NCBI RefSeq assembly: GCF_002222635.1
Contig: NZ_CP022415.1
Location: 620,001 to 684,000, forward strand
Length of the DNA: 64,000 bases
Source of the DNA: Pseudosulfitobacter pseudonitzschiae
GTDB lineage: Bacteria > Pseudomonadota > Alphaproteobacteria > Rhodobacterales > Rhodobacteraceae
Direction of reading: 5' to 3'
A program made the translations under genes and the position numbers. Under the pieces are notes generated by a model. It saw only the letters and a list, made by a program, of their open reading frames with translations, was not told where the DNA came from and did not search any database. Positions 37,943 to 47,210 of the stretch are shown here, one piece after another (the stretch's first letter is position 1; each line of letters begins with the position of its first letter).

Positions 37943-39429
37943 TGACCGATCTCAACACATTGACACTGGCCGGCGCCCGCGATGCCCTGCGTCGTGGCGA
38001 CACCACGTCGAAGGAACTGACCGAAGCCTGCCTGAAGGCGATCGACGGGGCAGGGGCGCTGAACGCCTTTGTGCACCACACGCCCGAGATCGCATTGGAA
38101 CGCGCCGCCGAGGCCGACAAACGCATCGCTGCCGGCGACGCGCCGGACATGTGCGGCCTGCCCATCGGCATCAAGGATCTGTTCTGCACCGAAGGCGTGC
38201 CGTCGCAAGCCGCCAGCCGCATCCTCGAAGGCTTCCTGCCGCAGTACGAATCCACGATCACCGCGCAGTTGAAATCTGCCGGTGCGGTGATGCTGGGCAA
38301 GCTCAACATGGACGAATTCGCCATGGGCTCGTCCAACGAGACATCCGTTTACGGCAACGCGGTGAACCCGTGGCGGCGCGGCAATGACGACACGCAACTG
38401 ACCCCCGGTGGCTCGTCCGGTGGGTCGGCCTCTGCTGTCGCCGCGGATCTGTGTCTTGCGGCCACCGGCACCGACACCGGCGGCTCGATCCGCCAGCCTG
38501 CGGCCTTCACCGGCATCGTCGGCATCAAGCCGACCTACGGGCGCTGCTCGCGCTGGGGCGTTGTGGCCTTTGCCTCCTCGCTGGATCAGGCGGGCCCGAT
38601 GACCAAGACCGTGCGCGACAGCGCCATCATGCTGGGCGCGATGTGCGGCCACGATCCCAAGGACAGCACCAGCGCCGACCTGCCCGTGCCCGACTTCGAG
38701 GCGGCGCTGACCGGCGATATCCGGGGCCGCAAAATCGGCATCCCGCGCGAATACCGCATGGAGGGCATGCCCGCCGATATCGAAAAGCTGTGGGATGACG
38801 GCGCCGCGATGCTGCGCGACGCAGGGGCCGAGATCGTCGACATCTCGCTGCCGCACACCAAATACGCGCTGCCTGCCTATTATGTGATCGCCCCCGCCGA
38901 GGCGTCCTCGAACCTCGCGCGCTATGACGGCGTACGCTTTGGCCATCGCGCCAGACTGGACCACGGCGACGGCATCACCGAGATGTACGAGAAAACCCGT
39001 GCCGAAGGCTTTGGTACCGAAGTTCAGCGCCGCGTGATGGTCGGCACCTATGTGCTCTCCGCAGGCTTCTACGACGCCTATTACAACCGCGCCCGCAAGG
39101 TCCGCACGCTGATCAAGAAAGACTTCGAAGACGTCTTTGCCCAAGGCATCGACGCCATCCTGACGCCAGCAACCCCGTCAGCGGCCTTTGGTCTGGGCGA
39201 GATGTCGGATGCCGATCCGGTGCAGATGTACCTGAACGATGTGTTCACCGTCACCGTGAACATGGCGGGCCTGCCGGGCATCGCCGTGCCCACGGGACTT
39301 GACAAACAAGGGTTGCCACTGGGTCTGCAACTGATCGGACGCCCGTGGGAAGAGGCAGATTTGCTGTCTTCCGCTTATGCGCTCGAACAGGCGGCCGGAT
39401 TTGTGGCAAAACCGGGAAAATGGTGGTAA
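37942..39429 (+). CDS. gatA: Aspartyl/glutamyl-tRNA amidotransferase subunit A
   Basis: GatA is the amidase that frees ammonia from glutamine for the tRNA amidation. The 495-residue protein has the amidase-signature triad: catalytic Lys in [12 protein letters not shown] (K78), the cis-Ser motif [21 protein letters not shown] near residue 155 and the nucleophile Ser in [11 protein letters not shown] near 180. Length is normal. Translation is coupled to gatC. Confidence 0.98.
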   Translation: MTDLNTLTLAGARDALRRGDTTSKELTEACLKAIDGAGALNAFVHHTPEIALERAAEADKRIAAGDAPDMCGLPIGIKDLFCTEGVPSQAASRILEGFLPQYESTITAQLKSAGAVMLGKLNMDEFAMGSSNETSVYGNAVNPWRRGNDDTQLTPGGSSGGSASAVAADLCLAATGTDTGGSIRQPAAFTGIVGIKPTYGRCSRWGVVAFASSLDQAGPMTKTVRDSAIMLGAMCGHDPKDSTSADLPVPDFEAALTGDIRGRKIGIPREYRMEGMPADIEKLWDDGAAMLRDAGAEIVDISLPHTKYALPAYYVIAPAEASSNLARYDGVRFGHRARLDHGDGITEMYEKTRAEGFGTEVQRRVMVGTYVLSAGFYDAYYNRARKVRTLIKKDFEDVFAQGIDAILTPATPSAAFGLGEMSDADPVQMYLNDVFTVTVNMAGLPGIAVPTGLDKQGLPLGLQLIGRPWEEADLLSSAYALEQAAGFVAKPGKWW

Positions 39430-39478
39430 ACGGCCTTAAAGGGTGGGCGCAGACCCACGCAATTGGGCAGAGAAAAGC

Positions 39479-40198
39479 ATGAAGATTTATCTGATGGTCG
39501 CCGCAGTTGGCGCTTTGGCGGCGTGCCAGCCGGTAGTTCCCGACAGCGCCGCAGGGGTGGGCAATCCCGGACGTGGCGTAGGGTTCAACACCACCACGGC
39601 CACAGCGGTGCCTGCTGCGCCCGGCGTCTCCAGCCAGCCTTTGGGCGGGACAGCCCCGGCAACCACGTCTTCAGCAAATGGCAGTTTTGATCCCGACCTT
39701 TTGGCGGCATCGCTGGATGAAGACGAACGCGCGGCGGCTGCGAATTCTGGCCGCGAGGTGGTAAATGCCAGCCCGTCCAACCCCGCGCCAGCAGCGGTCA
39801 GCAATCCGGGCATCTCGGACGAGAACGACTTTGACGCCGTGGCCGCGCGCCAGACCATCGCCAGCGATAAGGCCCGCATCGCCGAAAATCGCGCGCAATA
39901 CGAGGTGGTACAACCCACGGCCCTGCCGTCGCGCAGCGATGCAGGCGGGCCCAATGTGGTCGAATACGCGCTGCAAACCAGACACCCGCGCGGCACCAAG
40001 ATACACCCACGCCTTGGCTTTGGCGGCCAGTCGAAAATGGCCCGCAATTGCGCGGTCTATACCAACGACGACGAAGCACAGACCGATTTTCTGGCCCGAG
40101 GCGGCCCGAAACGTGACCGCAAGGGGCTGGACCCCGATGGCGACGGCTATGCCTGCGGCTGGGATCCGACCCCCTACCGGCGTGCCGCTGCGAACTGA
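39479..40198 (+). CDS. Excalibur-domain lipoprotein
   Basis: The 239-residue protein starts MKIYLMVAAVGALAACQPVV with a lipobox ALAAC, so it is a probable lipoprotein. A long Ala/Pro/Thr/Ser-rich low-complexity part follows. The C-terminal Excalibur calcium-binding domain holds DPDGDGYACGWDPTPYR (near residue 220), with the cysteine and acidic loop typical of the family, and the partner cysteine in RNCAVYTNDDEAQ. Such domains occur on envelope-exposed proteins. Its stop overlaps the amidase start as TGATG, which points to joint work at the cell wall. Confidence 0.8.
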   Translation: MKIYLMVAAVGALAACQPVVPDSAAGVGNPGRGVGFNTTTATAVPAAPGVSSQPLGGTAPATTSSANGSFDPDLLAASLDEDERAAAANSGREVVNASPSNPAPAAVSNPGISDENDFDAVAARQTIASDKARIAENRAQYEVVQPTALPSRSDAGGPNVVEYALQTRHPRGTKIHPRLGFGGQSKMARNCAVYTNDDEAQTDFLARGGPKRDRKGLDPDGDGYACGWDPTPYRRAAAN

Positions 40199-40851
40199 TG
40201 CACATCCACAGCCACCCGTCCCCCAATTGCGGCCCCCGCAGGGACGGGTTGCGGCCCGAGCTTGTGGTGATCCACTACACCGCCATGCACAGCGCCGATG
40301 CGGCCCTACAGCGCCTATGTGACCCCCGACACGAGGTTTCGGCCCATTATCTGATCGCTCAGGACGGCGCGGTGACCCAAATGGTGCCCGAAGACCTGCG
40401 TGCGTGGCATGCAGGCACAGGCCACTGGATGGGCCACGACGATATCAACTCGCGCTCGATCGGGATCGAGTTGGACAATGACGGCCAGGGCCCCTTTGCC
40501 GAAGCCCAGATGCGCAGCCTTGAAACCCTGATACGCGATCTTCTGCACCGTTGGTCGATCCCGCCGCAGGGCGTCATCGGCCATTCCGACATGGCCCCCG
40601 ACCGCAAATTCGATCCCGGCCCGTATTTCGACTGGACCCGCCTCGAAGCGGCAGGGCTGGCAGGCCTGCGCGGCACCGGCGCAGGCCCCCGAACGGCAGA
40701 GCCGGAAACCTTCCGCCACCTTGCACGCGCCGCAGGCTATACTGCTGATGTCACCGACGACGCGTTGTTGCACGCCGTCCGCCTGCGCTACCGCCCGCAG
40801 GTCACCGGCCCGCTGACACCCGAAGATTATATCCCCTTGGTCCGCGCCTGA
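40198..40851 (+). CDS. N-acetylmuramoyl-L-alanine amidase (Amidase_2, AmiD-like)
   Basis: The 217-residue enzyme cleaves the bond between N-acetylmuramic acid and L-alanine in peptidoglycan fragments. Zinc and catalytic positions show in ELVVIHYTAMHSADAALQRL (near residue 22), RAWHAGTGHWMGHDDINSRSIGIELDN (near 68) and GHSDMAPDRKFDPGPYFDW (near 125). No signal peptide is visible, so it may be a cytoplasmic recycling enzyme. Coupling to the lipoprotein upstream is by TGATG overlap. The end segment HLARAAGYTADV may belong to a peptidoglycan-binding-like tail. Confidence 0.92.
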   Translation: MHIHSHPSPNCGPRRDGLRPELVVIHYTAMHSADAALQRLCDPRHEVSAHYLIAQDGAVTQMVPEDLRAWHAGTGHWMGHDDINSRSIGIELDNDGQGPFAEAQMRSLETLIRDLLHRWSIPPQGVIGHSDMAPDRKFDPGPYFDWTRLEAAGLAGLRGTGAGPRTAEPETFRHLARAAGYTADVTDDALLHAVRLRYRPQVTGPLTPEDYIPLVRA

Positions 40852-40890
40852 TCCTTCATCTTGCCAGATAAACTCCCCCCGGAGGGCCGT
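40852..40890 (-). repeat. Dispersed intergenic hairpin repeat, copy 3 (reverse orientation)
   Basis: Read on the minus strand this is CCTCCGGGGGGAGTTTATC then TGGCAAGATGAAGG, which matches copy 1 at 14312-14373. It lies between the amidase stop and the RNase P RNA gene. Confidence 0.55.
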
Positions 40891-40952
40891 TCTGCCATCA
40901 ATGCACCCCGGTGCCCATTGACGTGCGCCCATACATACGTCTAAGCCGCCCC

Positions 40953-41362
40953 TGCGCGGAAGGCTGGATGGCCGCGGGGGCGAGGGCAACCTTGCGTCCG
41001 AGGAAAGTCCGGACTCCACAAAGCAACGGTGCCGGGTAACGCCCGGCGGGGGTAACCCTAGGGAAAGCGCCACAGAGAACAGACCGCCTTTATGCGGATC
41101 GGGCAACCGACATCACATAGGGGTAAGGGTGAAACGGTGGAGTAAGAGACCACCGCGGGACGGGCAACCGGACCGGCACGGCAAGCCCCACCGGGAGCAA
41201 TGCCAAATAGGGATCGCGTGTGGCGCAAGCCGCAGGGCCGCTTTGGCCCGAGCAGATCCGGGTTGGCAGCTAGAGGCGCACGGGTAACCGTGTGCCAAGA
41301 TGAATGGCCATCCACGAGGGGCAACCCTTGGGACAAAATCCGGCTTACAGGCCTTCCGCGCA
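40953..41362 (+). ncRNA. rnpB: RNase P RNA (class A)
   Basis: RnpB is the catalytic RNA that trims tRNA 5' ends. The 410-base gene has paired ends (TGCGCGGAAGGCTGG at the start with GGCCTTCCGCGCA at the end), the universal GAGGAAAGTCCGGAC block at 41000-41014, and the late conserved segments ACGGTGGAGTAAGAGACCACCG near 41133 and CAAGATGAATGGCCATCCACG near 41297. It is intact. No strong terminator is obvious after it. Confidence 0.95.
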
Positions 41363-41532
41363 CCTTATCTTGCCCTTCCCATGCGACTTTATTGGTCAAG
41401 CTGGCTTTTCTTGGTCTCGCCGCCGTCGCTGTGCGTTGTCTTGGCGCGCTAAATAAAATCCGGCTCGTCGCAAGCCATGTTAACATCCCGAAAGGTCCAG
41501 GGTTTTCTGAATATAATCGAAAGGCATCCGCT

Positions 41533-42795
41533 ATGAAAGTTCTTGTCATGGGCGCGGGCGTTATTGGCGTCACGACCGCGTATTATCTGGCCAAACAGGG
41601 CGCGGATGTAGTGGTGATTGACCGCCAGACCGGTCCTGGGCAGGAAACCAGCTATGCCAACGCAGGAGAGTTGAGCTATGGCATGACCTCGCCGTGGGCT
41701 GCGCCGGGGATTCCGATGAAGGCGCTCAAATGGATGTTCATGAAACGCAGGCCGCTGTTTATCTGGCCGCTGATCAGCCCGAGCATGTGGAAATGGGGCG
41801 TGGACATGGTGCGCAATTGCAACGAGGAACGCTATCGCATCAACAAGGCCCGCATGGTGCGGGTGTCGAATTACTCGCGTGACGTGATGCCCGATTTGAT
41901 TGCCGAGACAGGGATTGCATACGATGGCCGCGCACAGGGCACCTTGCAACTGTTTCGCACCGCCAAGCAGATGAAAGCCTCGAAGGCTGATCAGGAGATT
42001 CTTGCCGAATACGATTCCCCCTACGAGGTGCTGGGCCGCGACGCCTGCATTGCCGTCGAACCGGCACTGGCCGAGGTGCGCCACAAATTTGTTGGTGGCC
42101 TGCGCCTGACTGCCGACCGGACCGGTGATTGCCGGATGTTCACCATCGCCCTTGCGAAAAAATGCATCGAGATGGGTGTTGAATTTCAATATGGCCAGTC
42201 AATCAAATCCATCGCCATCGAAGACGGCAAGATTGCGGGGGTGAATACGGAAATCGCCGGTCGGATCACGGCAGATGCTTACGTCTGCGCGATGGGTAGT
42301 TACGCGGTGAACGTGCTGAACCCCATCGGGGTCAGGCTGCCGGTCTATCCGGTCAAAGGGTATTCCGTTACGGTGCCCGTCACCGACGACGCCTTTGCCC
42401 CCCAATCAACGATCATGGACGAAACCCACAAGGTTGCGATCACCCGTCTGGGCGACCGTATCCGCGTTGCAGGCACCGCAGAAATTGCAGGCTATTCCAA
42501 CCGTTTGGGTCCACATGCCACCGACACGGTCAAGTATGTCATCAGTGATCTGTTCCCCAAAGGCGGAGATATTTCGCGCGCCGAAGGCTGGACCGGCCTG
42601 CGCCCGATGACACCCGACGGCACGCCGGTTCTGGGGTCCACAAAATACGCCAATCTTTTTGTCAACACGGGCCACGGGACATTGGGCTGGACAATGGCCT
42701 GCGGTTCGGGCCGCGCGGTTGCCGATGTCGTTCTGGGCAAGACACCCGAGATTTCTTTTGACGGTCTGACGGCGGCCAGATTTGCGAGCAACTAG
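41533..42795 (+). CDS. dadA: D-amino acid dehydrogenase (DadA-like FAD enzyme)
   Basis: The enzyme oxidises D-amino acids, classically D-alanine, to keto acids and ammonia at the inner membrane. The 420-residue protein starts MKVLVMGAGVIGVTTAYYLA with the FAD GxGxxG motif, followed by GPGQETSYANAGELSYGMTSPWAAPGIP near residue 36. The C-terminal FAD contact GWTGLRPMTPDGTPVLGSTKYANLFVNTGHGTLGWTMACGSG near 355 is clear. Upstream is a 170-base gap after rnpB that probably holds its promoter. A related role in lysine or proline-type D-amino acids cannot be excluded. Confidence 0.9.
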   Translation: MKVLVMGAGVIGVTTAYYLAKQGADVVVIDRQTGPGQETSYANAGELSYGMTSPWAAPGIPMKALKWMFMKRRPLFIWPLISPSMWKWGVDMVRNCNEERYRINKARMVRVSNYSRDVMPDLIAETGIAYDGRAQGTLQLFRTAKQMKASKADQEILAEYDSPYEVLGRDACIAVEPALAEVRHKFVGGLRLTADRTGDCRMFTIALAKKCIEMGVEFQYGQSIKSIAIEDGKIAGVNTEIAGRITADAYVCAMGSYAVNVLNPIGVRLPVYPVKGYSVTVPVTDDAFAPQSTIMDETHKVAITRLGDRIRVAGTAEIAGYSNRLGPHATDTVKYVISDLFPKGGDISRAEGWTGLRPMTPDGTPVLGSTKYANLFVNTGHGTLGWTMACGSGRAVADVVLGKTPEISFDGLTAARFASN

Positions 42796-42957
42796 GATGG
42801 TTCGACCCGAAAGCGGCGGGCATCCGGACGCTACAGTCCGCTTGCACGGCTGGGTTTGGCGCGATAGCCGCCCCTTGGGTGCGGCACGCACGAAACCGCG
42901 GTGCGGGCACTGCGTGCATTACTTCCCGCAATTCCGGCCCGCGTGCCGATTTTGCGG

Positions 42958-42985
42958 TTGACTCACCCCCCGATCTGCTTAGAAG
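42958..42985 (+). promoter_or_regulatory. Candidate promoter of rpmG
   Basis: TTGACT (42958-42963) and TAGAAG (42980-42985) are separated by 16 bases and lie 60 bases upstream of the rpmG start. The sites resemble the sigma-70 elements used by alphaproteobacterial ribosomal genes. Confidence 0.45.
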
Positions 42986-43045
42986 GCGGGGTTCAGGAAT
43001 TACGCGCCCGCCTACCGGGGCTATCGGCGCAGCAGGAGAAGAGAC

Positions 43046-43213
43046 ATGGCGAAGCCAACCACGATCAAGATCCGTCTGAACTCGTCCGCGGGCACAGGCC
43101 ACTTCTACGTTACCAAGAAAAACGCACGCACGATGACCGAAAAAATGTCGGTCCGTAAATACGACCCCGTTGCGCGCAAGCATGTTGAATACAAAGAAGG
43201 CAAGATCAAGTAA
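43046..43213 (+). CDS. rpmG: 50S ribosomal protein L33
   Basis: The 55-residue protein starts [20 protein letters not shown] and contains [20 protein letters not shown] with the end [11 protein letters not shown], all typical of bacterial L33 without the zinc-binding cysteines (the C-minus form). GGAGAAGAG lies before the ATG. A rho-independent terminator follows at 43242-43268, so it is a single-gene unit. Confidence 0.97.
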   Translation: MAKPTTIKIRLNSSAGTGHFYVTKKNARTMTEKMSVRKYDPVARKHVEYKEGKIK

Positions 43214-43241
43214 GATCAGCTTTCGAGACTTCGATACGCAG

Positions 43242-43268
43242 GGCCGCGCCGCAAGGACGCGGCCTTTT
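43242..43268 (+). terminator. Rho-independent terminator after rpmG
   Basis: A 7-base-pair stem GGCCGCG with CGCGGCC (43242-43248 with 43258-43264) has a 9-base loop and is followed by TTTTGCGTTT. It lies 29 bases after the rpmG stop. Confidence 0.8.
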
Positions 43269-43345
43269 GCGTTTCGTCCTTTGCACTTTCAGGCACGGTC
43301 CATCCCCCCATTGCAAGCGCCCCAGCGCCTGACAGGAGACCGACC

Positions 43346-43828
43346 ATGTTCATTCGCCCCGCCACAGCCTCTGACAAGGGCGCTGTGGATGCACTGCTGG
43401 CGCGCAGCTACCCTGTGCTGCTGGCGCGCGACTACACCGCCCAAGAGCTTGCCGCAACCTTGCCCGTGATGACCTGCGCTCGGCCCGAGTTACTGGGCTG
43501 CGGCACCTATTACGTGATCGAGGATGGGGCCGCGCTTTTGGGGGCAGGGGGCTGGACCCCTGATGCCACTGATCCCGCACTTGGACACATCCGCCACGTT
43601 GTCACCGACCCGCGCCAGTTGCGTTCGGGTGTGGCCACATGGCTGATGCACCACAGCTTTGACAGTGCCCGCGCAGCAGGGGTGCAGCGCATGGAATGTT
43701 GGGCCACCCGCACCGCCGAGGGTTTCTATCACGCGGTGGGGTTTCGCACGCTCGGGCCGATGGATGTGACCCTGACGGGCAGCATCACATTCCCCGCCAT
43801 CCGCATGGCGAGGGCGTTGGACGTCTAG
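43346..43828 (+). CDS. GNAT-family N-acetyltransferase
   Basis: The 160-residue protein starts MFIRPATASDKGAVDALLAR, the standard GNAT beginning. The acetyl-CoA loop region is RHVVTDPRQLRSGVATWLMHH near residue 86, where the usual Q/RxxGxG is weakly kept as RQLRSGV. The final part, ATRTAEGFYHAVGFRTLGPMDVTL, is typical. The substrate is unknown. Its stop overlaps that of the convergent DUF1272 gene. Confidence 0.85.
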   Translation: MFIRPATASDKGAVDALLARSYPVLLARDYTAQELAATLPVMTCARPELLGCGTYYVIEDGAALLGAGGWTPDATDPALGHIRHVVTDPRQLRSGVATWLMHHSFDSARAAGVQRMECWATRTAEGFYHAVGFRTLGPMDVTLTGSITFPAIRMARALDV

Positions 43829-44133
43829 CGATCCTTGGGCGGTACATCGCGCAGCTTGGTAGACAGGGCAGTGGCTGCGTCCGGCGGATGGTGCATCGTC
43901 CGCCGCTTGGTGCTGGCGGGATGATTGCCCAGTCCGGTGCCCTTGCGATGCGCCCCTGCTGGCCGGATCGGGCGCGGGGCAAAGCCACCGCCGCAGTTGG
44001 GGCAGACGTTGTGCAGGTGCGCCGCGACGCAGTCGGCGCAAAAGGTACATTCATAGGTGCAGATGCGCGCGTTCTCGGCGTCGGGCGGCAGGTCCAGATC
44101 ACACATCTCGCAGTTCGGGCGCAGTTCCAGCAT
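43825..44133 (-). CDS. DUF1272 Cys-rich small protein
   Basis: The 102-residue product starts MLELRPNCEMCDLDLPPDAE. Seven or more cysteines sit in its first 50 residues (CEMC, CTYECTFCADC, CPNC), giving the paired zinc-ribbon pattern of DUF1272. The tail is basic and rich in Lys, His and Arg. Upstream in-frame reading starts with a weak ATG at 44187 but its sequence is not conserved-looking. Its role is unknown; family members are annotated as zinc-ribbon proteins only. Confidence 0.8.
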   Translation of the reverse strand: MLELRPNCEMCDLDLPPDAENARICTYECTFCADCVAAHLHNVCPNCGGGFAPRPIRPAGAHRKGTGLGNHPASTKRRTMHHPPDAATALSTKLRDVPPKDR

Positions 44134-44216
44134 TGGGTGGGCTCCTTCCGTGCGCCGCATCGTTGGCACGGATTTTGAACCCGTCAAGTCCGGCGTTCCC
44201 GCCCCCGACCTGTTGG

Positions 44217-44250
44217 CAAAGAAAAAGGGCCGGTCCCGCGACCAGCCCTT
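44217..44250 (-). terminator. Rho-independent terminator of the Bax-inhibitor gene
   Basis: On the minus strand an 11-base-pair stem with one G-U pair (44225-44235 with 44240-44250) and a 4-base loop is followed by TTTTCTTT. It lies 28 bases after the stop of the gene at 44278. Confidence 0.8.
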
Positions 44251-44277
44251 TCCAAAACCATTGTGTTGCGGTGCGCG

Positions 44278-45018
44278 TTATTCGCGGCTGCCGAACAGTT
44301 GCAGCAGGAACATGAACATGTTGATAAAGTCCAGATACAGATTCAACGCGCCCATAATCGCCGCCTTACCCAGCCATTCGCTGTCAGCCTGTGCGGCGTG
44401 CTGGATGTAGTCGTTTTTGATCTTCTGCGTGTCATATGCGGTCAGACCGGCAAAGATCAGAACACCCAGGATCGACACAGCGAACATGATCGCTGGCGAT
44501 TGCAGGAAGATGTTGACGATCGACGCGACCAGAATACCAATCACACCCATGATCAGGAACGAACCCCAACCCGAGATGTCTTTTTTGGTGGTGTACCCCC
44601 AAAGCGACAGGCCAGCGAAGGCGATCGACGTGATCAGGAACACCTGCGCAATGGACATGCCGGTGAAGGCGACAAAAATCCAGCTTAGCGACAGGCCCAT
44701 GACGGATGCGAAAGCGTAAAAGAACAGTTGCGCCCCAGCCGCCGACAGACGGTTGATTGCGGCACCAAAGGCAAAGACCATGCCCAGCGGTGCAAACATC
44801 ACGATCCAGCCCAGAATGTTGGGTTGCAGCGTTTCAGGGTTGCGGAAAATGCTCAACAGTTGCGGGTTGGACCCTACAGCCCATGCCACGAGGAACGTCA
44901 GCAACATGCCCACGGACATTGTGCCGTAGACTTTGTTCATGTGGGCGCGCAGGCCCGCGTCGATCTCGGCAGAGCGTGTGCCAGCTGCTGCTGTCCGGAT
45001 CGTGTTGATGTCAGCCAT
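44278..45018 (-). CDS. Bax inhibitor-1 / YccA family membrane protein
   Basis: The 246-residue protein starts MADINTIRTAAAGTRSAEID and has seven predicted spans from residue about 30 to 240. The YccA/BI-1 pattern includes VYGTMSVGMLLTFLVAWAVG near 30, FAFGAAINRLSAAGAQLFFYAFA near 88, LSWIFVAFTGMSIAQVFLITS near 112 and FAGLTAYDTQKIKNDYIQHA near 190. Relatives modulate FtsH proteolysis and ion leakage in other bacteria. The promoter lies in the 140 bases upstream, before the DUF1127 gene. Confidence 0.92.
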   Translation of the reverse strand: MADINTIRTAAAGTRSAEIDAGLRAHMNKVYGTMSVGMLLTFLVAWAVGSNPQLLSIFRNPETLQPNILGWIVMFAPLGMVFAFGAAINRLSAAGAQLFFYAFASVMGLSLSWIFVAFTGMSIAQVFLITSIAFAGLSLWGYTTKKDISGWGSFLIMGVIGILVASIVNIFLQSPAIMFAVSILGVLIFAGLTAYDTQKIKNDYIQHAAQADSEWLGKAAIMGALNLYLDFINMFMFLLQLFGSRE

Positions 45019-45158
45019 TGAAAGCCTCCGTTAATAACACTGATGATCCGCAGATTTCAGCCTGCGGCGTTAGATACGTTGAATATCGGGCCGCAAGCAG
45101 GCTATTTCAAGTGTTTTCGGAGCGTTATAGGTCGCTTTTTCGCGAGCTTCAGCGCAGA

Positions 45159-45374
45159 TCAGTCTTTCCACGTCGCAGGCACGTCCCAGACGGGGCGTGT
45201 GGCTTCGTCGTGTGCCTCTTTTGCGGTCACGCCGATGTCTTCCAGCGCACGCGCGTCAAGCTGTGCAAGCGCGCGGCGCGAGCGCCACAGCGACAACAGG
45301 CTGGCGCGGCTGGGGCCGGCATCTCTGGTGCGGGTGAACAGGGTCGAGCGGGCGATCATATCGGTCATTGTCAT
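45159..45374 (-). CDS. DUF1127-family small protein
   Basis: The 71-residue protein, read from ATG at 45374, has the DUF1127 core WRSRRALAQLDARALEDIGVTAKEAHDEATRPVWDVPA. Small arginine-rich proteins of this kind bind or regulate RNA in some alphaproteobacteria; that role is only known for relatives. An earlier in-frame start (45419) adds 15 residues and seems less likely. It is divergent from the LysR gene, which probably regulates it. Confidence 0.82.
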   Translation of the reverse strand: MTMTDMIARSTLFTRTRDAGPSRASLLSLWRSRRALAQLDARALEDIGVTAKEAHDEATRPVWDVPATWKD

Positions 45375-45498
45375 GTCATTTGATCCTTCGGTACGTATGA
45401 AACGACGGGTTTCTATCAATTCTGTTGATGTATATGCCTATTCGTGTAACATTTTTAAAACGAATGTTTGTGCTGCATTACATCAAGGAGTGTGATGG

Positions 45499-46374
45499 AT
45501 GAGGAATTTGGATATCACGACGTTGCGGTCTTTCGCCGCTGTGGCCGAAACTGGCGGCGTCACGCGGGCGGCGGGGTTTCTGCATCTGACGCAATCGGCG
45601 GTCTCTATGCAGTTGAAAAGACTGGAAGAAACGCTGGGGCTTGAGTTGCTCGACCGTTCGGGTCGGACCATCGCGCTGACCTCGGCGGGCGAGCAGTTGC
45701 TGGTCTATGCCAAACGCATGGTGGCACTGAACGACGAGGTGATCGTGCGGCTGACCGATCAGGCCTATGTCGGTACAATCCGGCTGGGTGTGCCCCATGA
45801 CATCGTTTATCCGGCGATTCCCCGCGTGCTGAAACAGTTCAACGCGGCCTTTCCGCGGGTGCAGGTGCAACTGATCTCTTGCTATACAAAAGCGTTGAAG
45901 GCCGATTTTGGCAAAGGTGAAATCGACCTGATCCTGACAACCGAAACCTTTGTCGATGCGGGCGGCGAAACCCTGTGCGTCAAACCACTGTGCTGGCTGG
46001 GCGCGCCGGACGGGTCTGCATGGCGCCAGCGTCCGCTGAAGCTGGCCTTTGGGCGGCACTGCACCTTTCGTCCGCGCGTCATCGAACGGTTGGATAAGGC
46101 AGGCATTGATTGGGACGTGATCGTGGAAACCGACAGCGACCGCACCATCGAGGCCACCGTCAGCGCCGATCTGGCGATCAACACGATGATCGAGGGAACA
46201 GAGCCACCCCATCTTCAGCGGATTGACCACGGCGGCCACCTGCCGGACCTGCCTGCGCAGATGATCAATCTTTACGGTGCGACGCGATCGAAAAACATGG
46301 TGCATGACGCGCTCGCAGACCTGTTGCGACGTGCTTTTGGCAACGAAGAGCACACACGCCTGCGCGCGGTATAG
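45499..46374 (+). CDS. LysR-family transcriptional regulator
   Basis: The 291-residue regulator has the LysR winged-helix domain at its start (MRNLDITTLRSFAAVAETGGV, then TRAAGFLHLTQSAVSMQLKRLEETLG) and the substrate-binding domain from about residue 90. An AAGGAG ribosome site sits nine bases before the ATG. It runs divergently from the DUF1127 gene over 125 bases; that gap should hold both promoters and is the likely target of the regulator. The effector cannot be named. Confidence 0.92.
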   Translation: MRNLDITTLRSFAAVAETGGVTRAAGFLHLTQSAVSMQLKRLEETLGLELLDRSGRTIALTSAGEQLLVYAKRMVALNDEVIVRLTDQAYVGTIRLGVPHDIVYPAIPRVLKQFNAAFPRVQVQLISCYTKALKADFGKGEIDLILTTETFVDAGGETLCVKPLCWLGAPDGSAWRQRPLKLAFGRHCTFRPRVIERLDKAGIDWDVIVETDSDRTIEATVSADLAINTMIEGTEPPHLQRIDHGGHLPDLPAQMINLYGATRSKNMVHDALADLLRRAFGNEEHTRLRAV

Positions 46375-46786
46375 TTGTTTGATCGGGCCGGAAATGGCCG
46401 CCAATCGACGGGTTCAACTGTGGGTTACAAGGGGCGCTGAAACCCTTCGGCTTCCCCAAGGGCAGCCGGACAGGTGCCGGTGACGCACTGCCCAAGTTTT
46501 TGATAAATTTTGCTTTCTGTGCTATCTTTGATGTCCGGTGACTTTGTCGCATTGTTCTCGGGTGACGTGCATTGCAAGGGGCAGCGTTTGAAGTGGGGTC
46601 ATTGGTGCTAATCAAATTTCGACTTTTTGGAAAGATACTTAAGGTTGAGCGTTAGAAGTGTTGCTTTTGATGTGCAAATGCCTATTGTTTTTTTCCTGTA
46701 AACGAGTGTGAAATCCAAGCCTGAAAATGATCGGATCCAAGTGAGCCTCATCTTCGCCTGCATGGAATTTTCAAAGGAGGTTTTAG
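46375..46786. other. Gene-free 412-base stretch, AT-rich near its right end
   Basis: No gene is supported. The part from about 46600 to 46740 is strikingly AT-rich for this genome, with runs such as TTTTTTT near 46689. It is likely the promoter and control region of the XRE regulator at 46787. A weak inverted repeat CCCTT...AAGGG lies near 46443, which could end the LysR transcript. Confidence 0.5.
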
Positions 46787-47158
46787 ATGGCTCATAAAGT
46801 AGACGAGCACGTTGGAAAACGTATTCGCCAGCGTCGCTGGTTGGTTGGCATGACCCAACAAAAACTGGCCGAGATGGTCGGTATTAAATTTCAGCAAATT
46901 CAAAAGTATGAAACCGGTGCGAACCGCGTCAGCGCGTCCCGCCTGTGGGATATCGGCGAGGCGATGGGCGTCAACGTATCGTTTTTCTTCGAAGGGCTGG
47001 ATGGTGATGTGGGGTCGAAACCTTCGGGCCGCTTTGTTCCCGGCGATTTGCTGGAAGACAAAGAAGCGATGGATCTTGTGCGCTCGTACTACGCCATCCC
47101 CAAAAACCAGCGCCGGCGTCTGTTCGAACTGGCCCGCGTGCTGAGTGACGTTGCATAA
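46787..47158 (+). CDS. XRE-family transcriptional regulator
   Basis: The 123-residue protein starts MAHKVDEHVGKRIRQRRWLV and carries a helix-turn-helix domain with GMTQQKLAEMVGIKFQQIQKYETGANRVSASRLWDIGEAMGV (residues about 22-63), matching the Cro/CI fold. The rest is an acidic helical tail (VRSYYAIPKNQRRRLFELARVLSDVA). A very strong AAAGGAGG ribosome site precedes it. Such proteins occur widely in alphaproteobacteria as housekeeping regulators. Nothing in the window shows its targets. Confidence 0.88.
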   Translation: MAHKVDEHVGKRIRQRRWLVGMTQQKLAEMVGIKFQQIQKYETGANRVSASRLWDIGEAMGVNVSFFFEGLDGDVGSKPSGRFVPGDLLEDKEAMDLVRSYYAIPKNQRRRLFELARVLSDVA

Positions 47159-47210
47159 ATCCTGACGGGATTGTCTTGCCTTGGGGCTGTCAAAATGGCA
47201 CCTCGGCAGG

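Noticed and set aside
36733-39144. An 803-codon minus-strand open frame across gatC and gatA
   Set aside because: Only its last 230 codons are protein-like (the UPF0173 hydrolase). The rest is antisense to gatA and arises from GC-rich codon bias.
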